Source: Chrysogorgia sp. JL179-B06
Taxonomy: Eukaryota; Cnidaria; Anthozoa; Scleralcyonacea; Chrysogorgiidae
Assembly (NCBI GenBank): GCA_035772405.1
Contig: JAYKKM010000222.1
Span: 749,001 to 813,000, forward strand
Direction of reading: 5' to 3'
DNA: 64,000 bases
The notes beneath the pieces were generated by a model. It was not told the origin of the DNA. It made no database searches and saw nothing but the letters and a program-made list of their open reading frames with translations. A program made the position numbers and the translations under genes. Below are positions 18,530 to 29,777 of this stretch, piece after piece; within the stretch, counting starts at the first letter, position 1; every line of letters starts with the position of its first letter.

Positions 18530-19255
18530 ATGAGTCGGACTGTGAAAAACCCACTGACAAAAAGACGGGCGCATAAGACGAGTGCAGCCGTTGTCAATTC
18601 ACTAACAGATGAAGCGACCAACGTTCACGGCTTCTTTAGAGATCAAGAAACACAACGTCTAGTCGAAGACCTCGCACCGTCAACGCATCTGTTGGATCGA
18701 GCACTGAGAGGGTTCACAAGGTCCTATGGAGTCGAAGTAATTGACGACAGAGACATCAATCAGGTAAATGGTAGTAGAAGTGCTGTCACTAACCTTTTGA
18801 GGCGTGAACTAGGTGAGACCAACGGAATGAAAGTGGTGGAGACAGTCAAGGTCACTTTTGAAAAAGTTTTAGAACTCAATAAGACCACATACAAAACTGC
18901 CTACTTTAACAGCGAAACGTTCGTCGTCATTAACGAGCATGACATCGAGGGTGTTGCCAATCGCGGGTCGGAGCAGATTTTGACGCGGATAGCTGGGTGG
19001 TTGTCTGAGGGGTCTGGATGGACTATCGACAAAATAGATGCGCACTACGTCAATGTCGCTATTTACAGACCTTTGCATGGGAGTAGCTACATTGCGTTGC
19101 CAAAGGAGCTGCGCAACAGTATGAAGGGTCTGATAAATGTAAATAACGATGATGACAACGAGTGCTTTAGATGGTGCCACCTAGCGCATAAGTTTCCTGT
19201 TGGAAAACACTCTGATAGAACGTCGAAGTACGCTATAGGCATGTCGGTGAGCTGA
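18530..19255 (+). pseudogene. polB: Protein-primed DNA polymerase B, N-terminal part (before frameshift)
   Basis: 241 codons ending in a TGA at 19253-19255. The segment holds the N-terminal region that precedes the exonuclease domain in Polinton-type polymerases. Downstream coding continues in the -1 frame, open from 19219, so the two frames overlap by 37 bases. No slippery heptamer is seen in the overlap. A single lost base (mutation or sequencing error) is therefore likelier than programmed frameshifting. Confidence 0.85.
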
Positions 19256-22152
19256 ATTATGACGGAATTGACCTCCCAGTCACACTCAAAGATTACAACA
19301 AGATCGAAAAGGCTAACGAAATTAGCATCAATGTTTTTGGGTACGAAAATAAGCAGCCATTCCCTGTGTACGTTTCTAAGGAAGCGTACCCTGACCATAT
19401 GGACCTATTGTTGATAACCAATGACGTGGGCAACAAGCATTATGTGTACATTCGCGATTTTAACAAATTCATGTACCGTCAGACAAAGTATAAGGCGAGA
19501 AAACACTTTTGTAGATATTGCCTGCAGTGTTTTAGTCGAGCGGACGTGCTTGAAAGTCATGTGGAAGTATGCTTGGTCATCAATGGGAAACAAGCTATTA
19601 AAATGCCGCAAAAAGGTGCGAAAGTGAAATACGAGAACTTTAGTAGACAGCTAAACGTACCATTTGTGGTGTACGCAGACTTCGAGGCTATCACACAGAA
19701 GGTGCACACAACAAGGCTATCAAGCGAGTGTAGCTACACAAATGCTTACCAGAGACACGTTGACTGCGGTTATGGGTATAAATTAGTTTGTTGCTACGAC
19801 AACGAGTACAGTAAGCCAGTGAAAGTGTATCGCGGTGAAAACGCAGTTAACAAGTTTATTGGGGAAATGTTAGAAATTGTTGAGTATTGTAAAAAGACAT
19901 CTGAGAGTCACTTTAACAAAGAAATGACACTGACTGATGACGATAGACAAGACTTCGACGAGGCTAAAAGTTGTCATATTTGCAGTGTTGAGTACACTGG
20001 TGCTGACGTTAGAGTGAGAGACCACTGTCACGTGTCAGGTAAGTACAGAGGGTCCGCACATCGTCAGTGTAACGTGAACTTTAAGTTGACTGATAAAATT
20101 CCTGTGATCTTTCATAACTTACGCGGCTACGATAGCCATTTCATTATGCAGGAGATTGGCAAGTTTGGTCAAGACATAAATGTGATACCAAACAACATGG
20201 AGAAGTACATGGCGTTCATGCTTGGAAAAAACTTAGTATTTTTGGACAGCTTTCAGTTCATGAGTAGCGGTCTAGACAACTTGGTGAAGAACCTACCAAG
20301 AGACGCTTTCAAATACACGTCAGAAGTGTTTCGCGACGATGGGTTGGCGCTCATGACAAGAAAGGGAGTCTATCCCTACGATTATATGGACTCCTTTGAT
20401 AAATTCGACGAATGCGAGCTACCCTCCAAAAAGGACTTTTACAATATTCTGAATGACGAAGATATTACGGAAGAAATGCATGAGCGTGCTTGCGATGTGT
20501 GGGACTACTTCGACGTTGAAAACATGGGTGGGTATCACGACCTGTATTTGAAAAGCGATGTGCTCTTGCTCGCTGATGTTTTTGAGAACTTTAGAAAGAC
20601 ATGTCACCGTGAGTATAAACTAGACCCTTGCCATTATTTCACATCGCCCGGATTGGCTTGGGATGCTATGCTGAAGATGACTGGAGTGGAGCTTGAGTTA
20701 TTGTCCGACATCGACATGTTCCAGTTCGTAGAACTAGGTATGCGTGGTGGTGTGAGCTACATATGCAACAGACATGGCGTGGCGAATAATAAGTACATGG
20801 AAGGGTATGACAAAGAGCAAGAGTCGAAGTATTTGATGTACCTTGACGCCAACAATTTATATGGATGGGCAATGAGTCGAAGTCTACCCACGGGCGGCTT
20901 CAAGTGGTTGACTGAGAAAGAGATAGAAAAAGTTAATCTGCACGACTATCACAACAATAGTAAAAAAGGTTTACTGCTCGAGGTCGACTTGGAGTATCCA
21001 GCCCATTTGCATGACCTACACAACGATTACCCGTTGGCTCCCGAGAAGATGGAGATAACCGTTGACATGTTGTCGGAGTACTGCACGAAAATCAAAAATA
21101 AGTTTAACGTGAGTGTTGGTGGTGTGAAGAAGCTGGTGACTAATTTGATGGACAAAAAAAAGTATGTGTGTCACTACGGAAATCTGCAGTTGTACATGGA
21201 TCTTGGATTAAAAATCAATAAGATTCATAGGGTCCTGCAGTTTGACCAGTCCAAGTGGCTAGGCAAGTACATCGACTTTAACACAGTCAAAAGAACCGCG
21301 GCTAAGAACGCTTTTGAGAAGGACTTCTTCAAGTTGATGAACAACAGTGTGTTCGGAAAAACGATGGAAAACTTGAGGAAGCGTGTGGACGTAAGATTAG
21401 TGACCACTGCGGAGAAATTTAAAAAGCTTGTCTCGAAGCCAACGTTTGTGTCTTGCAAAATATTTAGCGAGAACTTAGTCGCTGTCCATAAGGTTAAAGA
21501 AACGCTGACACTAAATAGACCTGCATATGTGGGTATGTGCATACTAGACTTGAGTAAAACGCTGATGTACAATTTTCACTACAATTATATTATGAAAAAG
21601 TACTCTAGCGACACCTGTAGATTGCACTTCACTGACACTGACAGTCTGTTGTACTCAATCAAAACTGACGACGTTTACTCCGACTTTATGATGGAGTGCG
21701 AAAAGTTTGACAATAGCGACTACCCTGCAGACAGCCCATTCTTTTTTAGAGAGAATAAGAAAGTTATTGGGAAGATGAAGGACGAGTGCGCTGGAACGCC
21801 AATTGTTGAGTTCGTCGGGTTGCGCAGTAAAATGTACAGCTATTTGAAAGAGGGTGGAGGCGGTGGGAAAACCGCTAAAGGTATTAGAAAGAATATAATT
21901 AAAAAAGTGATCAGACACGAAGATTACAAAAGTGTGTTACTCGAGCAGAAACAGTTGCGACACACAATGAAGACCATTAGAAGTGTCAAACATCAGCTAG
22001 GTAGTTACGAAATTAATAAAGTGTCGCTATCATGCTTTGATGACAAACGATACCTTTTAGAAAATGGCATTGACTCCTATGCGTATGGTCACAAAAACAT
22101 TGAAGTGAAAGGCGAGGCAACAAACGCTGAAAATAGTGAACAAACGGACTAA
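19219..22152 (+). CDS. polB: Protein-primed family B DNA polymerase, main part
   Basis: Open from 19219; counting from the ATG at 19366 it has 928 codons. In that numbering: zinc-finger-like C49xxC52...C69; Exo I DFE at 105-107; an endonuclease VII/HNH-like zinc insert with CHIC 203-206, DHCH 219-222 and H232...C235; Exo II (NLRGYD) about 251-256; Exo III (YLKSDVLLLAD) 394-404; motif A DANNLYG 494-500; motif B NSVFG 660-664; motif C DTDS 757-760. All catalytic aspartates are present. It would copy the viral genome with 3'-5' proofreading, priming from a protein. Only the upstream frameshift argues against function. Confidence 0.95.
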   Translation, partial: NVEVRYRHVGELNYDGIDLPVTLKDYNKIEKANEISINVFGYENKQPFPVYVSKEAYPDHMDLLLITNDVGNKHYVYIRDFNKFMYRQTKYKARKHFCRYCLQCFSRADVLESHVEVCLVINGKQAIKMPQKGAKVKYENFSRQLNVPFVVYADFEAITQKVHTTRLSSECSYTNAYQRHVDCGYGYKLVCCYDNEYSKPVKVYRGENAVNKFIGEMLEIVEYCKKTSESHFNKEMTLTDDDRQDFDEAKSCHICSVEYTGADVRVRDHCHVSGKYRGSAHRQCNVNFKLTDKIPVIFHNLRGYDSHFIMQEIGKFGQDINVIPNNMEKYMAFMLGKNLVFLDSFQFMSSGLDNLVKNLPRDAFKYTSEVFRDDGLALMTRKGVYPYDYMDSFDKFDECELPSKKDFYNILNDEDITEEMHERACDVWDYFDVENMGGYHDLYLKSDVLLLADVFENFRKTCHREYKLDPCHYFTSPGLAWDAMLKMTGVELELLSDIDMFQFVELGMRGGVSYICNRHGVANNKYMEGYDKEQESKYLMYLDANNLYGWAMSRSLPTGGFKWLTEKEIEKVNLHDYHNNSKKGLLLEVDLEYPAHLHDLHNDYPLAPEKMEITVDMLSEYCTKIKNKFNVSVGGVKKLVTNLMDKKKYVCHYGNLQLYMDLGLKINKIHRVLQFDQSKWLGKYIDFNTVKRTAAKNAFEKDFFKLMNNSVFGKTMENLRKRVDVRLVTTAEKFKKLVSKPTFVSCKIFSENLVAVHKVKETLTLNRPAYVGMCILDLSKTLMYNFHYNYIMKKYSSDTCRLHFTDTDSLLYSIKTDDVYSDFMMECEKFDNSDYPADSPFFFRENKKVIGKMKDECAGTPIVEFVGLRSKMYSYLKEGGGGGKTAKGIRKNIIKKVIRHEDYKSVLLEQKQLRHTMKTIRSVKHQLGSYEINKVSLSCFDDKRYLLENGIDSYAYGHKNIEVKGEATNAENSEQTD

Positions 22153-22220
22153 TCTATTATTAACAGGTGGCAATTTTATCACGCGTGAGACACTTTTACG
22201 ATACATAAATTTGTAAAAGC

Positions 22221-22385
22221 GTTGAAACGACTATTTTTTAAATGTGATTTGACAAATTTATGAAAATGTTGAAACGACTATTTTTTAAATGTGATTTGAC
22301 AAATTTGTGAAAATGTTGAAACGACTATTTTTTAAATGTGATTTGACAAATTTGTGAAAATGTTGAAATGACTATTTTTTAATAT
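22221..22385. repeat. 47-bp direct repeats downstream of the polymerase gene
   Basis: Units start at 22221, 22268, 22315 and 22362, each beginning GTTGAAACGACTATTTTTT with an AT-rich remainder. Degenerate relatives continue to about 22,520. Possibly an origin or regulatory region of the viral element. Confidence 0.85.
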
Positions 22386-22634
22386 GTGAGAGTGGGCTCG
22401 TACCACATTTTATTTTTTTAACACGCGAAAATGTTGAAATGACACTTTCTATTTTTTCCTAAATGTAATTTGTGAGAATTTTGAAACGACACTTTCTATT
22501 TTTTAAATGTGGCTGAAATGGTGTCAAATTTAGTATAAACTTGGTATTGTTTCGCTAGTCTCGCGTGTGTTTGACATCAATTTAGTAGAGAACGTGCGAG
22601 AAGGGTGTCTAGATGATTGACTAACGATCGCTGT

Positions 22635-22803
22635 AGTAGTATAGCAAGTAGGGCTGAGAGCTTATTCGACTTCAAACGTGAATATAAATACCAAAACATC
22701 ACCAAATTTGTCGAATCGCGATTTGGCAAAATTTGGTGATGTTTTGGTATTTATATTCACGTTTGAAGTCGATTGGGCTCGCAGCCCTACTTGCTATACT
22801 ACT
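22635..22803. repeat. Large hairpin (75-bp arms, 19-bp loop), possible viral terminus or origin
   Basis: Arms 22635-22709 and 22729-22803 are complementary apart from about five mismatches clustered near the outer third. The last viral gene lies 480 bases away and retroelement sequence begins 50 bases beyond. It could be a terminal hairpin of the virus, an origin, or an unrelated foldback insertion. Confidence 0.85.
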
Positions 22804-22852
22804 GATGTCGAACGGGTTGTCTTTCAAAAGAAGACGGAGTGAATCTATCTTG

Positions 22853-23296
22853 TTAATTAGGCTTCTTACATTTAGATGAGATCTTTAGTCCACGTTTTGT
22901 CAGAAAACCATTGTCACTATAACTCAGTTGGTCTTGAGAATTAATGGCAGGTCCAGGGTTGGGATTGACATCTCCAGCGAGGAGTACAAGAGAGTAAGCG
23001 AATAAACTGACGTTTAAAAGTTGAATGGTGGCTTTAAGTTTAAGGCATGACGAAGTATTTAAATGATTTGATTTACGGGGAAGTCCACAGTTCCTACTCG
23101 GGTATTTAGTGATGTTAAGTCCCATAGAAATCATGAGTGATGTATCTTGGGTGATAACTTTCGAAGAGTTGCAGGAGTTGAAGACAACGAATAGGTACAA
23201 GAGCAGTATGATGGTGGAAGACCACAAAGCAAGACGTTTTGGCATCATATATAGATAAAGACTGGGCTGTGGATTTGTAAGATTACAAGTAAACAT
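22853..23296 (-). pseudogene. CR1/L2-like LINE ORF fragment with 2A-like motif
   Basis: 147 codons with hydrophobic stretches near 22-40 and 92-108, then LLAGDVNPNPGP (2A-like, residues 105-116) with N in place of the usual E. CR1-like retrotransposons of marine invertebrates carry such a motif near the start of their second ORF. Endonuclease and RT domains are not found nearby, so this is a 5' fragment. Confidence 0.65.
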
Positions 23297-24724
23297 ATAG
23301 GAGACGGGAGAACAGTTGAAATATCAGTTAAACAAACATATGGTGTCGGTGAAGCTTGAAAAACGATACGGTAAAAAACGAGCAGGATAAGAAACAAAAG
23401 GTCAATTGAGGTCAAGTTCCAGACGGTTGTAATGACTTTGATGATTTGAGAATTAATTTAAAACACCAAAATCGATAGTAAACTGTTTGTAATGAAATCC
23501 AGAAGTAGAATTTGAAGAGGACTGTCAAATCCCAATAGCTTGTAAAATGTACTACGGACTGTTAGATTTAATTAAATATATTAAAGGTACTTGATGTCCT
23601 TGATTAGCGCGGAAAATTTAAACACTGTTACTAGGCAACGAATAACATAACTTCTACAAACCAACGGTTAGAATATAAAACGATGAATAATTCAAAAAGT
23701 GTAGCAGGTATCTCAGTAAAACTTGGCAGCAGACTTAAGACAATAAAATCCAAACTTGTTATAAAATTTCAATCAAATCTGTAGCAGTATACTTGAAGAA
23801 AACTGTAATCTTGAAACTGAGTTGAAATGACGAAGAACCAGATAATATGCTGCCAAAATAAACACCAGATTAAACACCCGGGAGGAAAAAGATACCACGA
23901 AAAAGTACACAAAGACGATCACGGTATATTTAGAAACACGAAGACGCACAAAGGATTGTCAAAAGCATTAGGATATAAACAATTTTAAAGCATTTATTTG
24001 GAGGCACAAATGGCACAACACGTCACCATACTGTCATACTGATTTTTCATTCTGTTATCTGTAGACTGCTGTAACTGCAGTTGGATTTGAAGTGTCCTTC
24101 GGTTCGAAGACTTTGTCGGCGATCAGGGACAAGGACTATGCTTCAAGAACCCATTTGTTTTTGAAGAAACCTGTATGCTGACTATGAGAACGCTGGGCCA
24201 GCTAACATTCGATTTTGAATTCTATTTTGCTATGAGAACGATGGGCCACGTCGATAACATTGAATTTTCAATTTCAAAATGAAAATCGCATGTTAAGTTT
24301 TTTCCTATTTTGTTTTTTCAATTTATTTTGTTTTAATTTTTTTTATGTTTGTTATTTATTTTTATATTATTTTTTCTGTTTTTATTTTAATTTTATATTT
24401 AATTTATAATTTTATATTTCATTTTAAAAAATTGTTTTTATTGTTGAAAATATCATTTTTGTTATGTTTTCCTTGTTTCCTACAACTGTTTGTCTTGAAT
24501 TCGCTATGAGAACAATGGGCCACCATAGTGCAGTGTATATCTATCTACACACGACGTGGTGTAACATTACACAAACAAGGTGTAATAACACACCATTTTG
24601 GTGTTAAATAGAATCTGGACTAGACTACCTTGCACGCCTCTCGTTAAAACTCACTGCTGTTCATTATTGTATTGCCATAAACTGCAGGTCAACATTCACA
24701 TGAATTGAGGAAAGCGGAAATTAT
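23297..24724. other. Non-coding host DNA
   Basis: No credible gene. Positions 24300-24440 are extremely T-rich. GTGTAA-type words near 24,570-24,605 resemble the repeat at 27,300-27,575. Confidence 0.6.
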
Positions 24725-24729
24725 AGAGA

Positions 24730-24912
24730 CTGATTTTAAGAAAATATTTTCTTGTTTTAAGTAAAATTGATTCTAGGCAAGACATTTTTTCTCATTTTAG
24801 GTAAATTATTGCTTAAAATAAGAATATTTTCTTACCAAGCCCCAATAACTGATAATAATATTACCGACAATCAATTTTACTTGTAACAAGAAAATATTTC
24901 TTAGAGTCAATT
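24730..24912. mobile_element. Small foldback element
   Basis: A stretch near 24730-24775 is the imperfect reverse complement of 24868-24912, both carrying AAGAAAATATTTTCTTG-like words. Typical of a decayed MITE. Confidence 0.5.
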
Positions 24913-26030
24913 TAAATATAATCATTACCGGTATATACAATGAAATAAGCCGTTTTAGTTGACCCGAACGAGGATTTATTTGTTGTAGGCTGTTATCAAA
25001 GTCTTGCTGTATATAGTCGCTTCATGGAATCATTGTAAGAGTGAATAAAACGTTGCGCGAGCGCGACGCGGAGTCGTCTTGGTGACATTCGAGTAGCTTT
25101 ATAAACCGGCAAGATACACTTGGCTCGCTCTACTTGACATTATGCTGATATTATATATAATTTCTACTCGTAGGCACTCTGTGGCTTCTTAGTTGTGTGG
25201 ATATGTTTTTCCACTGACCAGCGTTTTTTTCTGAGTTTGGCTGGGATTATAGGGAAGTATAGGGATTGTTAGAATTCGCGAAGGGTAAATGGACATTTCC
25301 CAGAGGTCATAGCGAGTTAATGTCAAGCAGATGCGCCATATTTGAATCTCGTGGTCGCCGAAAGTTGAAACACTTTGTGTCTTGGATTCTTTGTTTAAAA
25401 TTGCTTTGTGTCACCAATTCTAAAGAAGTGGCAGTCATCAATTATTCGTCGGTCTTACTAGGTTACAAAATACTGGAAATACGGTTAGAAAATACTGGCT
25501 GTGGGGGTAAATAGCAAAGTTCGAAGGATTTAATAGTCTGACTCTGATCTACCTGGAAATTTGAAGCAAATCAAATAGCTGTCCTGAACTTATATTTACC
25601 AAAAATTTGTCTTAGAGGATCCATTCCATTGTATGGGAAGAGTTATTTCTCAAATTGAAATGTGGATTAATCAAGTGTCTAATTTGATATTAAGAATTAT
25701 CAAGGTCTCATTATCAGACTGCAGGTTATGCAGGCTTCAACTTTGATAATTATTACAGTACATTGAAAAGACTCCTCTGATAATTGTTTAATATTATATT
25801 TTAACACCAAATATAGGGATGTTAAGTCTTATCTTTCTCTTCTTGCCCTTTTTAGCCAAAATTCTCAAAAGATTATCAAATACCCAAACAATAGAAATCA
25901 AGGCAGCAATGGCACAAAAATGCAAAGATAGGAGACATGCTCTGCAGGCAAGAAAAACAAGTCAAAACATTTACCAATATTATATGATAATTTAACTAAT
26001 ATATGCATAATAGCTTTATATAGTGTTGCC
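24913..26030. other. Non-coding host DNA
   Basis: Only short open frames, none with recognisable content. Confidence 0.55.
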
Positions 26031-26266
26031 TTAAAGTGTCACTAACCCCCAAAATGATAATGCTTTGTTTGAAAAGGCACTTAAAATGATGAATAACAGT
26101 TCTTCAATATCTATTTAATAGTTCCTCGATATCTATATGCATCCACATATAACTGAATACCTTGAGAAGGAAAATAGATATTGGAGAACTGCGAATGCCA
26201 TTCTTAATAATTTTAAGTGTCCTTTCAAACAAAATATTATCATTTTGGGGGTTAGTGGCACTTTAA
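26031..26266. mobile_element. TTAA-flanked MITE
   Basis: The element is bounded by TTAA on both sides (26031-26034 and 26263-26266). Terminal inverted repeats of about 90 bp begin AGTGTCACTAACCCCC. TTAA duplication fits piggyBac- or Kolobok-type mobilisation; the family is not certain. Confidence 0.75.
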
Positions 26267-26447
26267 TGTTGCTAATGCGTTAAGTCAAGTGTTTAGTTTC
26301 AGTAATTTGATGATACAACCATGTAACCATATTTTCAAATTACTAGAACTAAAATGTTATTGATACGCTATATATTCTGGCCTGTTTTTGCATATACAAA
26401 TTGTTAGTGATTTTAGGTTATAATATTTCTGCATGTATTAAATGTGA

Positions 26448-26825
26448 CTTGCAACTTGGTTGTTTCAATATAGTAAATAGTTTACTTCTCAAGCTTTAAC
26501 GCAAACTCAGAAAAATGTTCTGAGCCCCAGACAGGAATTGAACCCACAACCGTCATGATCTTCAGTTTAAAGCTTGTGTAGTAAACAATTTACTATATTG
26601 AAATAACCAAGCTGCAAGTCATATTTAATATATTCTGATAAAGATATACAGATATATTGGACTGCTGAATTGGCAGTACGTATGCTGCACGAACCAACTA
26701 TTACACAATTAAACGTAGCCTTCGCTCTGCCATCTGGTAGCTCAATGTTTAGAGCGTCTAACCAGAGATCAGAAGGCCGCTCTGTGACTCATTTTTCTGA
26801 GTTTGACAATTTACAATATTTCCCT
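26448..26825. mobile_element. tRNA-derived SINE-like sequence inside inverted repeats
   Basis: Positions 26448-26504 and 26569-26621 are inverted copies of an arm containing CAATATAGTAAAT. Between them, on the minus strand, GGGTTCAATTCC reads as a B box. Near 26,725-26,800 CTGGTAGCTCAATG reads as an A box on the plus strand. Related pieces recur near 38,905 and 39,600. Confidence 0.5.
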
Positions 26826-27240
26826 CATTCTGCATATCTATTTATTTATTACTAAGTATTAACTGCCATTGCAAAAAAAATGTAAAATGGATGAAGATCT
26901 GTTAATCAAGCTATTAACAATACTTGTTGCTTTATGTCAATTTTAGTTATATATGTAATCTTAAATCTCAAATGGTGATAAATCAACTGAAGTCATTTGT
27001 AAATGACTACAGCTATTGTGATGATTATTCTCCCATTGTAGGTACAATATTAATTTACACACCCAGCTATAGACCTCTTGCATAATGGCGGCCGGTATAA
27101 ATATTCTTTTATGTGCATGCAAATTAGCCTTTCTGGCCTCGTTACAAAGCAAAGATTCTATGGAATTACAGACACACGAACGAAGTCAGAAAGGCTAATT
27201 TAAATGAATATAAAAGAATGTTTAATTTGGGTGCCATTAA
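26826..27240. other. Non-coding host DNA
   Basis: No supported gene; AT-rich unique sequence. Confidence 0.5.
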
Positions 27241-27289
27241 ACAGGTCTATGCACTGTGTAAAATAACTTAACCCAAGTGTAAATTTACA

Positions 27290-27577
27290 CAAACTTTGTA
27301 TCCACACAACCAAGCTATTTTACACCTAAAAAAGGTTGGTTGAGGTGTAAATTTACACCAAGTAAAACAACTTATTTTAGTGTAAGTTTACTCTCCAAGT
27401 GTAAATTTACAGCAAGTTGGTGTCCACACAGCTGCAAGCTATTTTACACCAATAAGGTGTAAAAAAAGTTATTTTAGTGTAAGTTTACTCTCCAAGTGTA
27501 AATTTACGGCAAGTTGGTGTCCACACAGCTGCAAGATAATTTACACCAATAAGGTGTAAAAAAAGGTATTTTAGTAT
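27290..27577. repeat. 98-bp tandem repeat rich in GTGTAAATTTAC
   Basis: Two long units start near 27394 and 27492 (CCAAGTGTAAATTTAC, then GGTGTCCACACAGCTGCAAG). Degenerate shorter relatives lie upstream from about 27,290. The core GTGTAAATTTACAC is itself palindromic. Confidence 0.75.
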
Positions 27578-27740
27578 GGTGGTCCAGAAGCGCCATAGCA
27601 TTTTTTCACTTATTTTGTTGATAATTATTTTATTTTGATTATCATAGTTAAAGCTTTGCGAGCCATGTTGTCTCTCTAACAGATCCGTTTTAGTGCGAGT
27701 TTTGGTTATGAATTTCAACATGGCTGACAAACAAAACACA

Positions 27741-28614
27741 CATGCCATTAGGGAGAGACCTGCTCCGGCTTGTCATTGGTCGATAAATATAGTAACACTG
27801 CGATGACGTACTCGCTTGGTTTAATCCGCTATCACAATCTGTCACCAGATCATTGATCGCACTTTATATGAATTCGCAATAATAAGGATTAATTTATAAC
27901 GTAACAAGGATTTATTTGAAAAGAACTATCATGAGAAAATCTTATAGTAATAAACTATCCATATAGCGACCCTTTTGTATCTAGTATCGAACAGATGCTA
28001 ACTACGGAATACACTTCACATTATAATCACGCACGATTTTTGGACGACAAATACGTTTACCGTTTTAGTCATAAAACGCTTTAGTTAAATCCAAAAATAC
28101 GGCCCCACAGAATTTGCCCTGCTCCATGTTTAATAGGACTTCGTCTGCAAAAAACACTGTTTGAAAATCGTGGAGTTTAGCGCTGTCCTTCAATGAAACT
28201 ACATGTCGTAAATAAAAGTTTTTGAATTTTTGAATGCGTATATTTTCACAGGAAAATTACGGTAAACATATGTTGTATCGATCGCTGTAAGTGCATAGTG
28301 TGAAGTCATGAAGTGTATTCCATTTCCGTAGTTGGCATCTGTGCGATACAAAAAGGTACTGTAGCTATATGGATAGTTCTAAACGGATTACTGAGATTTT
28401 CTCATGGTAGTTCTTTTCAAATTAATCCTTGTTACGTTATAAATTAATCCTTATTATTGCGAATTCATATAAAGTGCGAACAATGATCGTGATGGCGGTA
28501 TTAAACCAAGCGACTCGAAATCTGAGAGCGACTTGAAATCTGAGTACGTCATCACAGTGTTACTATATTTATCGACCAATGAGAAGCCGGAGCAGGTCTC
28601 TCCCTAATGGCATG
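27741..28614. mobile_element. Foldback element with long inverted arms
   Basis: The ends CATGCCATTAGGGAGAGACC and its reverse complement bound an 874-bp element. Similarity of the arms extends several hundred bases inward, including the AATAAGGATTAATTTATAAC region on both sides. No transposase is inside, so it is a non-autonomous DNA transposon. Confidence 0.8.
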
Positions 28615-28777
28615 TCAAAACACATGGAGAAAATTTCAAGAAAAGATGAAAGACAAGCATACAGCAAAGAAAGCGACAAAGCCAACGAAAGGTAATGGCC
28701 AAGAAAACGAAAGAGGTGAATTAATAGTTCAGCGCCTGAGCGCCGAAGTTCATGGGAAGGCACAAAAATATAGTTGA
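28607..28777 (+). CDS. Short lysine-rich ORF, doubtful
   Basis: 56 codons beginning at the edge of the foldback element, rich in Lys and Glu. It could be a decayed exon upstream of the alpha-kinase remnant or chance. No domain. Confidence 0.2.
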   Translation: MACQNTWRKFQEKMKDKHTAKKATKPTKGNGQENERGELIVQRLSAEVHGKAQKYS

Positions 28778-28849
28778 GTAGGCCCAAGAGACTTTGTAGT
28801 TTGTCGATTTTGCCAATATTGACATGACGGTAGAAAACATCAAAAAGGC

Positions 28850-29172
28850 ATGTACCGCGCATGAATAAAAAACCCAAGGTTGCACCTAAAAGTTTGTCAG
28901 TATCGACAATCTTACAACTTGGAAGACTGGCGCAACCCAAAACGACATTGGTTAACTTGTTTTCCTTCCACTTCGAGTCGCTTACTTGGTCAACTGTTCC
29001 TGTGCCAGTAGAGTTCACAATCGATAGTGAAGGTGGTTTCAGGAAGGCGTATAGAGCAACAACTGTCACAAAAGAGTTTTCGCATGCTACATGGGTAATC
29101 AAAAGGTACAAGCCAGAAGCACTTGAAGAGATTGAGAAAATCAATGAATCTGTGGATAATCAAACCAAAAAG
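28850..29172 (+). pseudogene. Alpha-kinase (atypical protein kinase) gene remnant, first exon
   Basis: An open frame with PVEFTIDSEGGFRKAYRA, then WVIKRYKPEALEEI and DNQTKK, matches the N-lobe pattern of alpha-kinases (glycine-rich GGFRxAY and VIKRY lysine strand). The frame ends at a plausible donor, AAG|GTTTGC (GT at 29173). The following part is frameshifted, so the gene is probably dead. Confidence 0.7.
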
Positions 29173-29777
29173 GTTTGCAATTACACATTAACTTATATAA
29201 TAGTTATAGTTCATAACTATATGTGTTTATTGGCGACATATGCTTGCAAATAGATTTGCATAACCCTCTGTATATAAAATGCTTCTAGTGATCAGTTAAT
29301 CAAAAAATAATTCATACATCACATTATTTATTTATATTATAACTTAGTTATTTATTTATTTACACACATAACCAAATTCTAAAATGGTTTCCATAAGTTC
29401 GTGTGTGTAAAAATACTAAAATATTTAATTACATAAGTCTCAGTGATTAGTGTGAATATTCATGTTGAATTTGGCTTGGTAAACCTTATCCGTCAATCAC
29501 TGACTATTAGTCTGGTGGCTTAGTGCGAAAGTTTGGAAAGATCTATACATAATGGACAAAAGCGCAAAACTTTGCATGAATGTAGGTGTGGTAATAGAGC
29601 AACTTTAATGGGCAATTGCAGGGAATACCAATCATAGTTTTGATTAACATAACATAACCTTCAATTGTGCAAAGTTTGGTGCTTTTGTCTACTCTGTATA
29701 GAGCCGGGCATTGAGCCACCAGACGATATGCTTTCAATAAATAATTGTTAATATTACAAGTATTAATATTCTTATAG
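29173..29777. other. Probable intron of the alpha-kinase remnant
   Basis: Bounded by a GT at 29173 and an AG at 29776-29777 after TATTCTTAT. AT-rich, no other feature seen. Confidence 0.45.

Noticed and set aside
19219..19255. Programmed ribosomal frameshift in the polymerase gene.
   Set aside because: No slippery heptamer or obvious downstream pseudoknot was seen; a plain indel is simpler.
28569..29144. A 191-codon minus-strand open frame.
   Set aside because: It is antisense to the alpha-kinase exon, overlaps the foldback end and shows no domain.
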